This document shows, one piece after another, positions 33,874-40,674 of a DNA stretch of 64,000 nt (within the stretch, counting starts at the first letter, position 1; every line of letters begins with the position of its first letter). The notes beneath the pieces are model-generated. The model searched no databases and had not been told where the DNA came from. It worked only from the letters and a program-made list of their open reading frames with translations. The DNA lies in NCBI RefSeq assembly GCF_025127995.1, contig NZ_JAHLYP010000019.1, forward strand, positions 61,177 through 125,176, in the 5' to 3' direction. The stretch is from Synechococcus sp. CS-1332. GTDB taxonomy: Bacteria > Cyanobacteriota > Cyanobacteriia > PCC-6307 > Cyanobiaceae. Both the position numbers and the translations under genes were made by a program.

Positions 33874-34629
33874 TCAGGATTCACTCGCGCTGCCTGCATC
33901 GATCCCTTCAGCGAAACGCCGGTTCACCTCGTTCCAGTTCACCAGCGACCACCAGGCGGCGATGTAGTCGGGTCGGCGGTTCTGATAGTTGAGGTAGTAG
34001 GCGTGTTCCCAGACGTCCAGACCCAGCAGGGGGATTCCCCTCTCGATCCCTGGCAGATCCATCAACGGGTTGTCCTGGTTGGCGGTGCTGGTGATCGCCA
34101 GGGCCCCATCGGGCCGGCGGATCAGCCAGGCCCAGCCCGAACCGAAGCGGTTGGCCGCCGCCTGGGCGAAGCGCTCCTGCAGAGCGTCGTCGGAACCGAA
34201 GGCCGCTGTGATCGCCGTCTCCAGCTCCGGCGACGGGGCACCGCCCTCGCCGGGCGGTGCCATCACCCGCCAGAAGAGGGAGTGGTTGTAGTGGCCACCG
34301 CCGTTGTTGCGGACCGCGGCCGGGTACTGGGAGATCCTGCCCTGCAGGTCCTCAAGCGACAGCCGTTTGAGCTCGGGATGGTCCACGATCCGGGCGTTGA
34401 GGTTGGCCACGTAGGCGCCGTGGTGGCGGTCATGGTGGATCGTCATCGTGGTGGCATCGATCGACGGAGCCAAAGCATCGACCGGATAAGGCAATGGCGG
34501 CAGCACGTAGGCCGCCAGCGCCGGCCGAGCATCGGCTGCCAGCACCGCCAGCGCCATCAGTCCAGCGAAGCAACAAGCCCTCAGGAATCGGAGAAACGAC
34601 AGCAGGGCCATGGGCAGGGCAGGACGCAT
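33874..34629 (-). CDS. sodA: Exported Mn-type superoxide dismutase
   Basis: 251 residues from the ATG at 34629; the longer frame to 34755 overlaps the next gene. A signal peptide (FLRACCFAGLMALAVLAADARPALA) precedes the Fe/Mn-SOD domain: YVLPPLPYPVDALAPSID, HHDRHHGAYVANLNA, RNNGGGHYNHSLFW, NQDNPLM, LLGLDVWEHAYYLNYQNRR and WNEVNRRF. The GGGH..NHSLFW and NQD pattern is of the manganese type. Metal ligands (four: H, H, D, H) are present. The signal peptide places it in the periplasm or thylakoid lumen. Confidence 0.92.
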   Translation of the reverse strand: MRPALPMALLSFLRFLRACCFAGLMALAVLAADARPALAAYVLPPLPYPVDALAPSIDATTMTIHHDRHHGAYVANLNARIVDHPELKRLSLEDLQGRISQYPAAVRNNGGGHYNHSLFWRVMAPPGEGGAPSPELETAITAAFGSDDALQERFAQAAANRFGSGWAWLIRRPDGALAITSTANQDNPLMDLPGIERGIPLLGLDVWEHAYYLNYQNRRPDYIAAWWSLVNWNEVNRRFAEGIDAGSASES

Positions 34630-34684
34630 CTGAATCGGTTCTAAACGGCCCTGCCGGGGAGAGCACCCCCTGGCTGGCCTGAGC

Positions 34685-35257
34685 TCAGGCCGAACGCCAG
34701 TCGAGCCAGGGCAAGCCCGGAAGGATCGCCGGGGTCGTGGCGCGGTAGGCGACATACTCCGGATGGAAGCTGCAAAGGCGGTCTTCCTCGCGGCGTGCCT
34801 TGAATCCCAGCACCACGACCAGTCCCACCAGCAGGGCCAGATGCAGAAGACTGCCCAAGGCCACGCTGACGCCCAGCGAGCAGAGGATCAGCGACTGGTA
34901 GAGCGGATGGCGGCAGCGGCCGTAGGCGCCTGTGGTGACCAGGGCGGCCTCGGGCATGGGTTCGGGCAGGGGGCTGAGGCTGGCGCCCAGATTCAGGGCA
35001 CCCTGGCCGGCCAGCACCAGACCCAGGGCGAACAGCGCCAGACCCCCGAGGCGCAGCGCCAGCGGCCAGTGCAGACCCAGTGAGACGGGGGATGGGGTGG
35101 CCGGCAGCAGATGGGCCAGGATCAGGGCCATCTGGGCGATCAGCCACCATTCACCACGGCGGTTATCGCGCAAGCCAGCCCAGGAGAAGCCCCAGGCGCT
35201 CAGCTTCTCGGCCAGGGCATTCGGCATGGTGAGCTTGCAGTTCAGCTTCCACTCCAT
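34685..35257 (-). CDS. Isoprenylcysteine methyltransferase-like (ICMT/PEMT) membrane protein
   Basis: 190 residues. Four to five hydrophobic helices, with VTTGAYGRCRHPLYQSLILC, the R-H-P-x-Y core of the ICMT/PEMT family, and EEDRLCSFHPEYVAYRAT at the C-terminus. Family members methylate prenylcysteines or phospholipid headgroups using SAM; the bacterial substrate is not known. The end of this gene overlaps the non-conserved upstream extension of the sod frame, which supports the shorter sod start. Confidence 0.85.
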   Translation of the reverse strand: MEWKLNCKLTMPNALAEKLSAWGFSWAGLRDNRRGEWWLIAQMALILAHLLPATPSPVSLGLHWPLALRLGGLALFALGLVLAGQGALNLGASLSPLPEPMPEAALVTTGAYGRCRHPLYQSLILCSLGVSVALGSLLHLALLVGLVVVLGFKARREEDRLCSFHPEYVAYRATTPAILPGLPWLDWRSA

Positions 35258-35275
35258 GCTGGGCCGGAATCGGCG

Positions 35276-35917
35276 TCAGGCGCGCAGCAAGTCCTCCACC
35301 ACCGCATCAAGAGCCGCCGGGTGGCGCAGCAGCTGCTGGTGGCTCCAGACCGGCAGCATCCGCTGTGGCCCGATCGGCAGCACGCCGTGCCAGCCCGGCA
35401 CCACCATCAGGTCGAGGGCCGTGCCGTAGCTGCTGCATTCGATCCCCTTAAGGGGAGTGAGGTCAGCGTTGAGCTGGCGCAGCAGCGCACTGCCCAACTT
35501 GAGATCGGCGATTCCGGCCAGCGGCAGGCGAGGCCAGGGCTGGGCCACCAGGGTGCCCTGCTGGGGACTGCCGAGGCTGAGGAAACGGCGGGTGCGGGCA
35601 TGACCGCCCATGAGCTGGATCCAGGTGCGGGCGATGACGCCGCCCATGGAAAACCCGAGGATGTCGATCGGCTCGCTGACCCCGAAGGCTGCCTCGATCT
35701 GGGCGGCGAGTCGCTGGGCCGAGGTCTGGATCGGCGCGATGCCGAAGCGCAGGGGCAGCGAGGGCAGCAACAGTGGCTGACGTCTGCCGGCCAGGCGGCG
35801 CTCCAGGCGTTCAAACACCCTGGGCGTGTCAAACAGCCCATGAACCAGCACCAGCGGCGGCCGAGCGCAAGGTTCCCGGCCTGAAAACATGGCGGCTGCA
35901 AGAGGCTGGTCTTCCAT
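35276..35917 (-). CDS. Alpha/beta hydrolase, triacylglycerol-lipase-like
   Basis: 213 residues from the ATG at 35917; the frame extends upstream to 36127 without conserved sequence. LVLVHGLFDTPRVFERLERR supplies the oxyanion region, DILGFSMGGVIARTWIQL holds the nucleophile serine (G-x-S-x-G), and a histidine near the C-terminus (VWSHQQLLRHP) can complete the triad. Similar short esterases occur across cyanobacteria. Substrate unknown. Confidence 0.82.
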   Translation of the reverse strand: MEDQPLAAAMFSGREPCARPPLVLVHGLFDTPRVFERLERRLAGRRQPLLLPSLPLRFGIAPIQTSAQRLAAQIEAAFGVSEPIDILGFSMGGVIARTWIQLMGGHARTRRFLSLGSPQQGTLVAQPWPRLPLAGIADLKLGSALLRQLNADLTPLKGIECSSYGTALDLMVVPGWHGVLPIGPQRMLPVWSHQQLLRHPAALDAVVEDLLRA

Positions 35918-36127
35918 CCTGCGATGGATCGAATCCGGGGATTCAAACCCGTTCCATTGATGGAACCAGTTTTGGATGCCACTGGCAGCACGGCTGAAGC
36001 CAGGGGTGCCTGTCAGCGGCGGACAGGATCCTGGGAAACGCTCTTTCGTCCTTGGCTGGAGGTGGACGCGACCTTGGTCTGGACTGTCAGAGGGCCTTCT
36101 CGCAGGACTCCACGCTGACGCAATCAA

Positions 36128-36617
36128 ATGGTGAATATCAACTACGGCGCTGAGCGAGCAGCTCTACTTCGTCAGGGGGGAGATGGTGCCACCAAAGGAT
36201 GGGCTGGTGGTGGTGATGGTCTGGGAAGGCGCTGTGATGCCCGCAGAGGAGTCTGCCTTGGAATCCGGGAAAGGAATCACAAGCATCGAAACCAGAAAAG
36301 CGGCTCCGCTGATGGTGGCCACTGCCAGCTGGGCTACCGGGCTTACGGGATCCATGGCCGTCGTTTCACTACCCCTTAAGAATACACCAAGTCATCGCTC
36401 ATGGCTACGGACATCGCTGCGATGCTGCTGCAGCCGTGCCGCGGCCGATCAGACGGGTCAGTATTCAAACGCTGACAGGGCTTTGGGGGGTTGACGAACC
36501 GCCCACCTCCAGCTCCGGGGCCGCCATCGTGGTCACCCCCTACCCAACGCACAAACCGCAGATAGGCTGAGAAAGAGAGGAATTTTTGGATGAACCGCCT
36601 CAGATGATCCCCCCCAG
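36128..36617. other. Intergenic region with one candidate small gene
   Basis: About 490 bases between divergent genes, holding the candidate small membrane protein at 36164-36355. The rest has no supported gene. Just before 36618 the string AGATGAACCGC-like start context occurs twice (36592 and 36616), making the real start of the next gene a choice of two similar sites. Confidence 0.4.
36164..36355 (-). CDS. Candidate small single-helix membrane protein
   Basis: 63 residues, ATG at 36355. One hydrophobic segment (VAQLAVATISGAAFLVSMLV, ~7-26) is followed by a Pro/Ser/Thr-rich tail. AGGGG lies upstream at a usable distance. No family recognised. Support is the free position and the classic small membrane-protein pattern. 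Confidence 0.42.
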   Translation of the reverse strand: MDPVSPVAQLAVATISGAAFLVSMLVIPFPDSKADSSAGITAPSQTITTTSPSFGGTISPLTK

Positions 36618-37133
36618 ATGAACCGCTACGACGCGCTGGCGGAACGATGGCGAGTTCAGAGCAGCAGGAACGACGAGCTTCAGGAAGTCCTCCGCACCCA
36701 TTCCTATCTTTTGCTCACCGAGCTGGCGTCGGAGCTGGGAGTGGAAGCGAAAACCTGGAAAGAGCAGAAGAATCCCTTCCACCGCCGCTACGTGGAATAC
36801 CGGCTCTCCCCCTTTCCCGACGCGGAAGGGGAGACCCGGATCGACCGCTACACCCCCAATGGGGAGCTGGAGTTCGGCATCGTGCTCACCTTCGACCACG
36901 GCGAAGCTGAGTTCCCGAAGGCCCGGTTCCTGGTGCCCCTGGCCACCCGCATGTACAGACAGCATCCCCAGTACTGCCTGTGGGATCCCCTTCAGGTGGC
37001 GCCGCTCGAAGGCTTTCTCTGGGTGGCCACCCGACCGGCCGTGATCCAGGACATCTTCAGCCTTCTGGATCGGGAGCTGGCGATCGACCCCTTTGAGGGG
37101 CCGCCGACGCCACCAAGACTCGGTTGCCTCTGA
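36618..37133 (+). CDS. Conserved-looking hypothetical protein
   Basis: 171 residues, ATG start. Soluble, mixed helix/strand, starting RYDALAERWRVQSSRNDELQ and containing FHRRYVEYRLSPFPDAEGE, IVLTFDHGEAEFP and FLVPLATRMYRQHPQY. I do not recognise a family and no catalytic motif is visible. Convergent with marC, 22 bases apart. Confidence 0.75.
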   Translation: MNRYDALAERWRVQSSRNDELQEVLRTHSYLLLTELASELGVEAKTWKEQKNPFHRRYVEYRLSPFPDAEGETRIDRYTPNGELEFGIVLTFDHGEAEFPKARFLVPLATRMYRQHPQYCLWDPLQVAPLEGFLWVATRPAVIQDIFSLLDRELAIDPFEGPPTPPRLGCL

Positions 37134-37155
37134 TCGGGCGGAGCCCCACGGCCGT

Positions 37156-37749
37156 TCAAGCCAGCACCGGAAAGCATCCCCGCAGACCACTGACGAGCAT
37201 CTGGACGGCGATGGCACTGAGCAGCAGACCCATCAGCCGGCTGATCACCTTCTCCTGCAACTCACCGAGCGCCTGGCGCAGCGGCATCGAAGCGATCAAC
37301 AACAGATAGATCAGGATCGCCAGCAGGCCAATCACGGCGCTCAGGGCCGCCTTGCCCTGCCAGGCCGAGGGCGCATCGGCCACCACCAGGGAAATGGCGC
37401 CGGGGCCCGCCAGCAGGGGCAGGCCGATCGGCACCACGCCGGCGCTGTCTTCGGTGCCGTCCAGCGAACCATGGCTCACTTCCCGCCCATCGATCAGGCG
37501 CAGGCCAATGGGCAGCAGGATCAGCCCCCCGGCGACCCGGAAGGCGTCCAACGTGATGCCGAACAGGTCGAGCAGGGCCTGGCCCCACCAGCAGGCCGCG
37601 ATCAGGGCACAGAGAAAGGTGAGCACCGCCAGGCGGCTGATCCGGCGGATGCGGACGGGATTGCCCCGACCGGCCTCCACCACAACCGGCAGCAGACCGA
37701 TGGGTGAACTGATCGCGAGCAGGCCGACGGCGGTATTGATCAGGGACAT
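37156..37749 (-). CDS. marC: MarC-family integral membrane protein
   Basis: 197 residues from the ATG at 37749; a longer frame to 37995 has no conserved residues. Six hydrophobic helices: LLAISSPIGLLPVVVEAGRG, LTFLCALIAACWWGQALLDL, FRVAGGLILLPIGLRLIDG, VPIGLPLLAGPGAISLVV, and GLLLSAIAVQMLVSGLRG near the end. The N-P-x-G-x-x-P-like and LAGPGAIS motifs are the MarC hallmark. Despite its name the family is not linked to drug resistance; function unknown. Confidence 0.88.
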   Translation of the reverse strand: MSLINTAVGLLAISSPIGLLPVVVEAGRGNPVRIRRISRLAVLTFLCALIAACWWGQALLDLFGITLDAFRVAGGLILLPIGLRLIDGREVSHGSLDGTEDSAGVVPIGLPLLAGPGAISLVVADAPSAWQGKAALSAVIGLLAILIYLLLIASMPLRQALGELQEKVISRLMGLLLSAIAVQMLVSGLRGCFPVLA

Positions 37750-37900
37750 GGCGGCCCCGGGGACACCGGGAAATCGGTGACCATCATCGGAGCGGCACCC
37801 GCAGCAGCGCTCCGGACACATCCGGTCATCACCCCATGGCTTCGGCCCCATTGCAGCGGTGGCGAACGCCGATTGACTTGGCACCCCTCGCCGACGACCC

Positions 37901-38518
37901 ATGTCCGCCCCATCGGCCCGGCTTCGACTCCGAACCGCCCAGGCCTCACCTTTGCTTTTAGCCCTGCTGCTTCCTGCCCCGGCAGCGGCCACCACATATC
38001 AGGCCCTCTGCGGCAACACCCCCTGCAGCATCAACCTCGACGCCAACGGCATCGGGGATAGGAACAGCTTCATCCCCATCGGCCGGATCGCCCGCTGGTA
38101 CGCAGGCGGCCAGGAGACCTACGACAGCACCAACGGCACCGTGGGGGCCGTGGGAGGCGGCACCGCCGGGGCCATCGCCGGTGGCCTGCTGCTGGGTCCG
38201 ATCGGCCTGGTGGGGGGCATGGTGGGCGGCGCCATGGCCGGATCCAAGGCCGGGAAAGCCGCTGATCTCCACTTCTCGGTGGTGGGCTACGACAGCGCCG
38301 GCGACAAAACGACGCTCAACTTCCGCTTCGTCAATCCCAGACCCGCCAATCAGCTGAAGCAGGAACTGGCGGTACTGACAGGTCTGGCCATGGGAAAAAC
38401 GCGTTCCCTGGCGGATCTGCAGCGCGACCGGGATGGCCTGCCGCAGCGCCTTGGTGGTGGACCGTCGCCCCAGTCGATCCCCTCCCAGTCGTACGTGGCC
38501 CCCTCCCGTTACCGCTGA
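37901..38518 (+). CDS. Secreted glycine-zipper protein, unknown function
   Basis: 205 residues. Signal peptide SPLLLALLLPAPAAA with cleavage near residue 30, then two cysteines (LCGNTPCSINL), a long glycine-zipper/hydrophobic region (GAVGGGTAGAIAGGLLLGPI continuing LVGGMVGGAMAGSKAG) and a polar C-terminal tail. Such zippers insert into or assemble on membranes. No known family named. Its last 10 bases overlap the end of the convergent acyltransferase gene. Confidence 0.72.
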   Translation: MSAPSARLRLRTAQASPLLLALLLPAPAAATTYQALCGNTPCSINLDANGIGDRNSFIPIGRIARWYAGGQETYDSTNGTVGAVGGGTAGAIAGGLLLGPIGLVGGMVGGAMAGSKAGKAADLHFSVVGYDSAGDKTTLNFRFVNPRPANQLKQELAVLTGLAMGKTRSLADLQRDRDGLPQRLGGGPSPQSIPSQSYVAPSRYR

Positions 38519-39342
38519 GCCTCGACGGCCAACCGATCCAGAGACTCCTGCATGTTGGCCGTCACTCGCTGATAGCACTGCTGCACATAGGCCCGGTCGC
38601 GGCTGGCGGCATGGCCGCTGCGCTCAAAGCGGATCGGCGAGCACACGCGCGTGCGGATCCTCACCGGCAGGGGCAGGTTGAGCAGCGGCCCCAGGGCCAA
38701 CCCCCAGGGAAGGCCCAGGTAGAGGGGCATCACCTCAGGGTCGATGCCAAAGAGCCAGGGCATGCCCCGCTCGTGCAGGGCCCGGAACTGGGGATAGAAA
38801 TCCTCAAGCACCACCAGGGTGTCGTGGGCGCCCCAGGAAATCAGCGGGACGATCGGCAGGCCATGCCAGATCGCCAGGCGCAGGAAGCCGGTGCGGCCGG
38901 CGAAGTGGATGCGGCCCCGGTCCCGGTGGGGGCGGAAGGTGTCCTGCCCGCCACCGGGATACACCAGCAGGCTGTGGCCTTCTTCCAGGGCCGCCAGGGC
39001 CAGCCGGGGGTGGTACGGAATGGCACCGGTGCGGGAGGCCAGATCCGCCAGCGGCGGGTAGCCCAGCCAGACCTTGGGATGCGCCAGCCCCAGCACCCGG
39101 CGCTCCAGGCCGAAACGGCGGAACCAGTCGTACATGACCATGTGCATGTCGGGCGCCGCCAGTCCGCCGTTGTGGGTGCCCACAAACAGCACCGGATCAG
39201 TGGCGGGAATGTGCTCCCAGCCATCGGAAACAACGCGGAAGTAGTGGTGGTAGAGCCAACCCCAGAAGGGCATCAGCCGCTGGATCAACTCCGGATCCCG
39301 GCGTTGCCAGCGTTTCAGCGCGGCCTGGCGGGACACGGGCAT
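38509..39342 (-). CDS. Lysophospholipid acyltransferase-like (PlsC superfamily) protein
   Basis: 277 residues. DPVLFVGTHNGGLAAPDMHM is in the place of the H-x4-D acyltransferase site, with H and D further apart than usual. LLVYPGGGQDTFRP is the second (substrate-binding, F/Y-P-G-G) block, and FLRLAIWHGLPIVPLISWGA the third, with P-I-V-P. The pattern resembles diacylglycerol/wax-type acyltransferases of the DGAT2/TMEM68 branch. Membrane-associated; acyl acceptor unknown. Confidence 0.82.
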   Translation of the reverse strand: MPVSRQAALKRWQRRDPELIQRLMPFWGWLYHHYFRVVSDGWEHIPATDPVLFVGTHNGGLAAPDMHMVMYDWFRRFGLERRVLGLAHPKVWLGYPPLADLASRTGAIPYHPRLALAALEEGHSLLVYPGGGQDTFRPHRDRGRIHFAGRTGFLRLAIWHGLPIVPLISWGAHDTLVVLEDFYPQFRALHERGMPWLFGIDPEVMPLYLGLPWGLALGPLLNLPLPVRIRTRVCSPIRFERSGHAASRDRAYVQQCYQRVTANMQESLDRLAVEAQR

Positions 39343-39461
39343 GGGCGACAGGAGAGAGGGCTGGAGTCTGGCGACCCAGCGGGCCCGACCCGCGGGCTGC
39401 CCTTTCTAGGGTTGATCGGTGACTGCAGCCCGTTGCTGCATCCGGTTCCTGCCGTCGCCCC

Positions 39462-39920
39462 ATGGCCGAGCTCACCCTGCTGTTTGATGGCGGCTGCCCC
39501 CTGTGCCTGCGGGAGGTGCGGATCCTGCGCCGCCGCGATGCGGAGCGGGGGTGTCTGGCCTTCGTGAATGTGGACGACCCCGCCTATGACCCGGCGCGCC
39601 ATGGAGGTATCACCTACGCCGACGCCATGGGCCGCATGCACGCCCTGCGCGCCGACGGTGCCGTGATCCAGGATGTGGAGGTGTTCCGCCAGGCCTATGG
39701 GCTGGTGGGTCTCGGCTGGCTCTACGCCCCCACCCGATGGCCCCTGCTGCGGCCGATGGTGGATGCCCTCTACGGACTCTGGGCCCGCTGGCGGCTGGCC
39801 ATCACTGGCCGGCCGGCCATGGAGGTCCTCTGCCAGGGCCGGTGCCAGACCACGCCCGGGCCTCAGGCGCAGGCTTCAGGGAACTGTGAAGCTCCGCATC
39901 CGGGTCCGTGGCGGTCGTGA
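39462..39920 (+). CDS. DCC-family (DUF393) thiol-disulfide oxidoreductase-like protein
   Basis: 152 residues, ATG start. The N-terminal LLFDGGCPLCLREVRIL carries the D-G-x-C-x-x-C motif, with FVNVDDPAYDP, GRMHALRADGAVIQDVEVFR and YAPTRWPLLRPMVDALY following the family. Probable redox protein of thioredoxin-like fold. The last ~25 residues (after RPAMEVLCQ) look unconserved. Confidence 0.87.
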   Translation: MAELTLLFDGGCPLCLREVRILRRRDAERGCLAFVNVDDPAYDPARHGGITYADAMGRMHALRADGAVIQDVEVFRQAYGLVGLGWLYAPTRWPLLRPMVDALYGLWARWRLAITGRPAMEVLCQGRCQTTPGPQAQASGNCEAPHPGPWRS

Positions 39921-40332
39921 CGACTGAGGCGAAGCTGCCGGGCCGGGCCTTCGGCAAGCCGGCCTGTAACGGCATCATCGGGGCATCGGCCCCAGCCAGC
40001 GCCTCGCAACCGATCTGGGGACAGCTGCTGTTGGCCTTGGGGTCACCCCGCTGACAGGCCGCACGCTGCTCTGACCCTGACCGGGCTGGATCGCGCGGCG
40101 TCCCCCTGGAAGCCAGAGGCTGTCGCTCACGCTGACGCCGGAGGGTGAGCGGCGGGAAGTCGGCTCGCACTGGATCCTGCTCTGCCGGAGGCTGCAACGG
40201 CAACGTCCCAACCAAGGGTTCTGTCAGATGCAAAAACCCACGGGCAGCAGGTGCGGGAGCCGGGTCCGATGGGCACGGCGCCAAAGGCCCACCGCAACGG
40301 AGCCCATCATCCTGGACACCTGAAAGGTTATG

Positions 40333-40344
40333 GATGAATGAAGA
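40333..40344 (-). repeat. Dispersed intergenic 12-mer, copy 3 (inverted)
   Basis: GATGAATGAAGA, exact reverse complement of the copies at 3717-3728 and 17649-17660. About 340 bases ahead of the giant gene. Confidence 0.5.
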
Positions 40345-40600
40345 GTCAATGATCGGCAAATTATCAACTCATCAAGATGGCCCATAGGGACTTCATGTCC
40401 TGAAGGTATAGATCAACACGGATCGCCGTGATGCAGGGCACGGGACGACAAAGAGTGAAAGATAGATTAAACACGAGCCGCCAGATAAGTGAATTTCACC
40501 AAGTAAAAACTTGAGTTCTCTCTCAGGAAGTTCATTCCTCCAGCCAACGAACAGAAGAAAGAGTTCGCTCAAAAAGCAATACGGCTTGATTCCCATTGAT

Positions 40601-40620
40601 TGCGGCAACTCAATGCCGCA
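40601..40620 (+). promoter_or_regulatory. Hairpin directly upstream of the giant gene
   Basis: TGCGGCA-ACTCAA-TGCCGCA: perfect 7-bp stem, 6-base loop, followed 11 bases later by a T6 run (40632-40637) that includes the TTG alternative start. It could attenuate transcription or mask the ribosome site. Confidence 0.5.
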
Positions 40621-40674
40621 ACTCCATGACCTTTTTTGAAATCCAAAGCGGTCAACCCGAATTGCGTCCTTTTC

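Larger units (their letters stand above)
39921..40674. other. Long intergenic region upstream of the giant gene
   Basis: About 750 bases. The first 400 are G+C-rich with no supported gene; a 7-bp hairpin CGCTCAC/GTGAGCG sits at 40124-40151. The last ~340 are much more A+T-rich and look regulatory: the 12-mer (40333-40344), a GGTATAGAT -10-like string near 40405, an inverted repeat GTGAATTTCAC at 40489-40499, and a hairpin at 40601-40620. I found no match to the cyanobacterial Pho-box direct repeat. Confidence 0.5.

Noticed and set aside
35930..35960. GGATTCAAACCC string resembling a T-arm
   Set aside because: The flanks do not form the 5-bp stem and no cloverleaf can be drawn.
39802..40359. 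185-codon minus-strand open frame
   Set aside because: Overlaps the DCC gene end, Pro/Ala-rich, no conserved-looking segment.
40393..40608. 71-codon minus-strand open frame ahead of the giant gene
   Set aside because: Lies in the A+T-rich leader, overlaps the hairpin, and has no ribosome site or recognisable pattern.
40386..40635. Pho box upstream of the giant phosphatase
   Set aside because: I looked for 8-base CTTAACCT-like direct repeats at 11-base spacing and found none.
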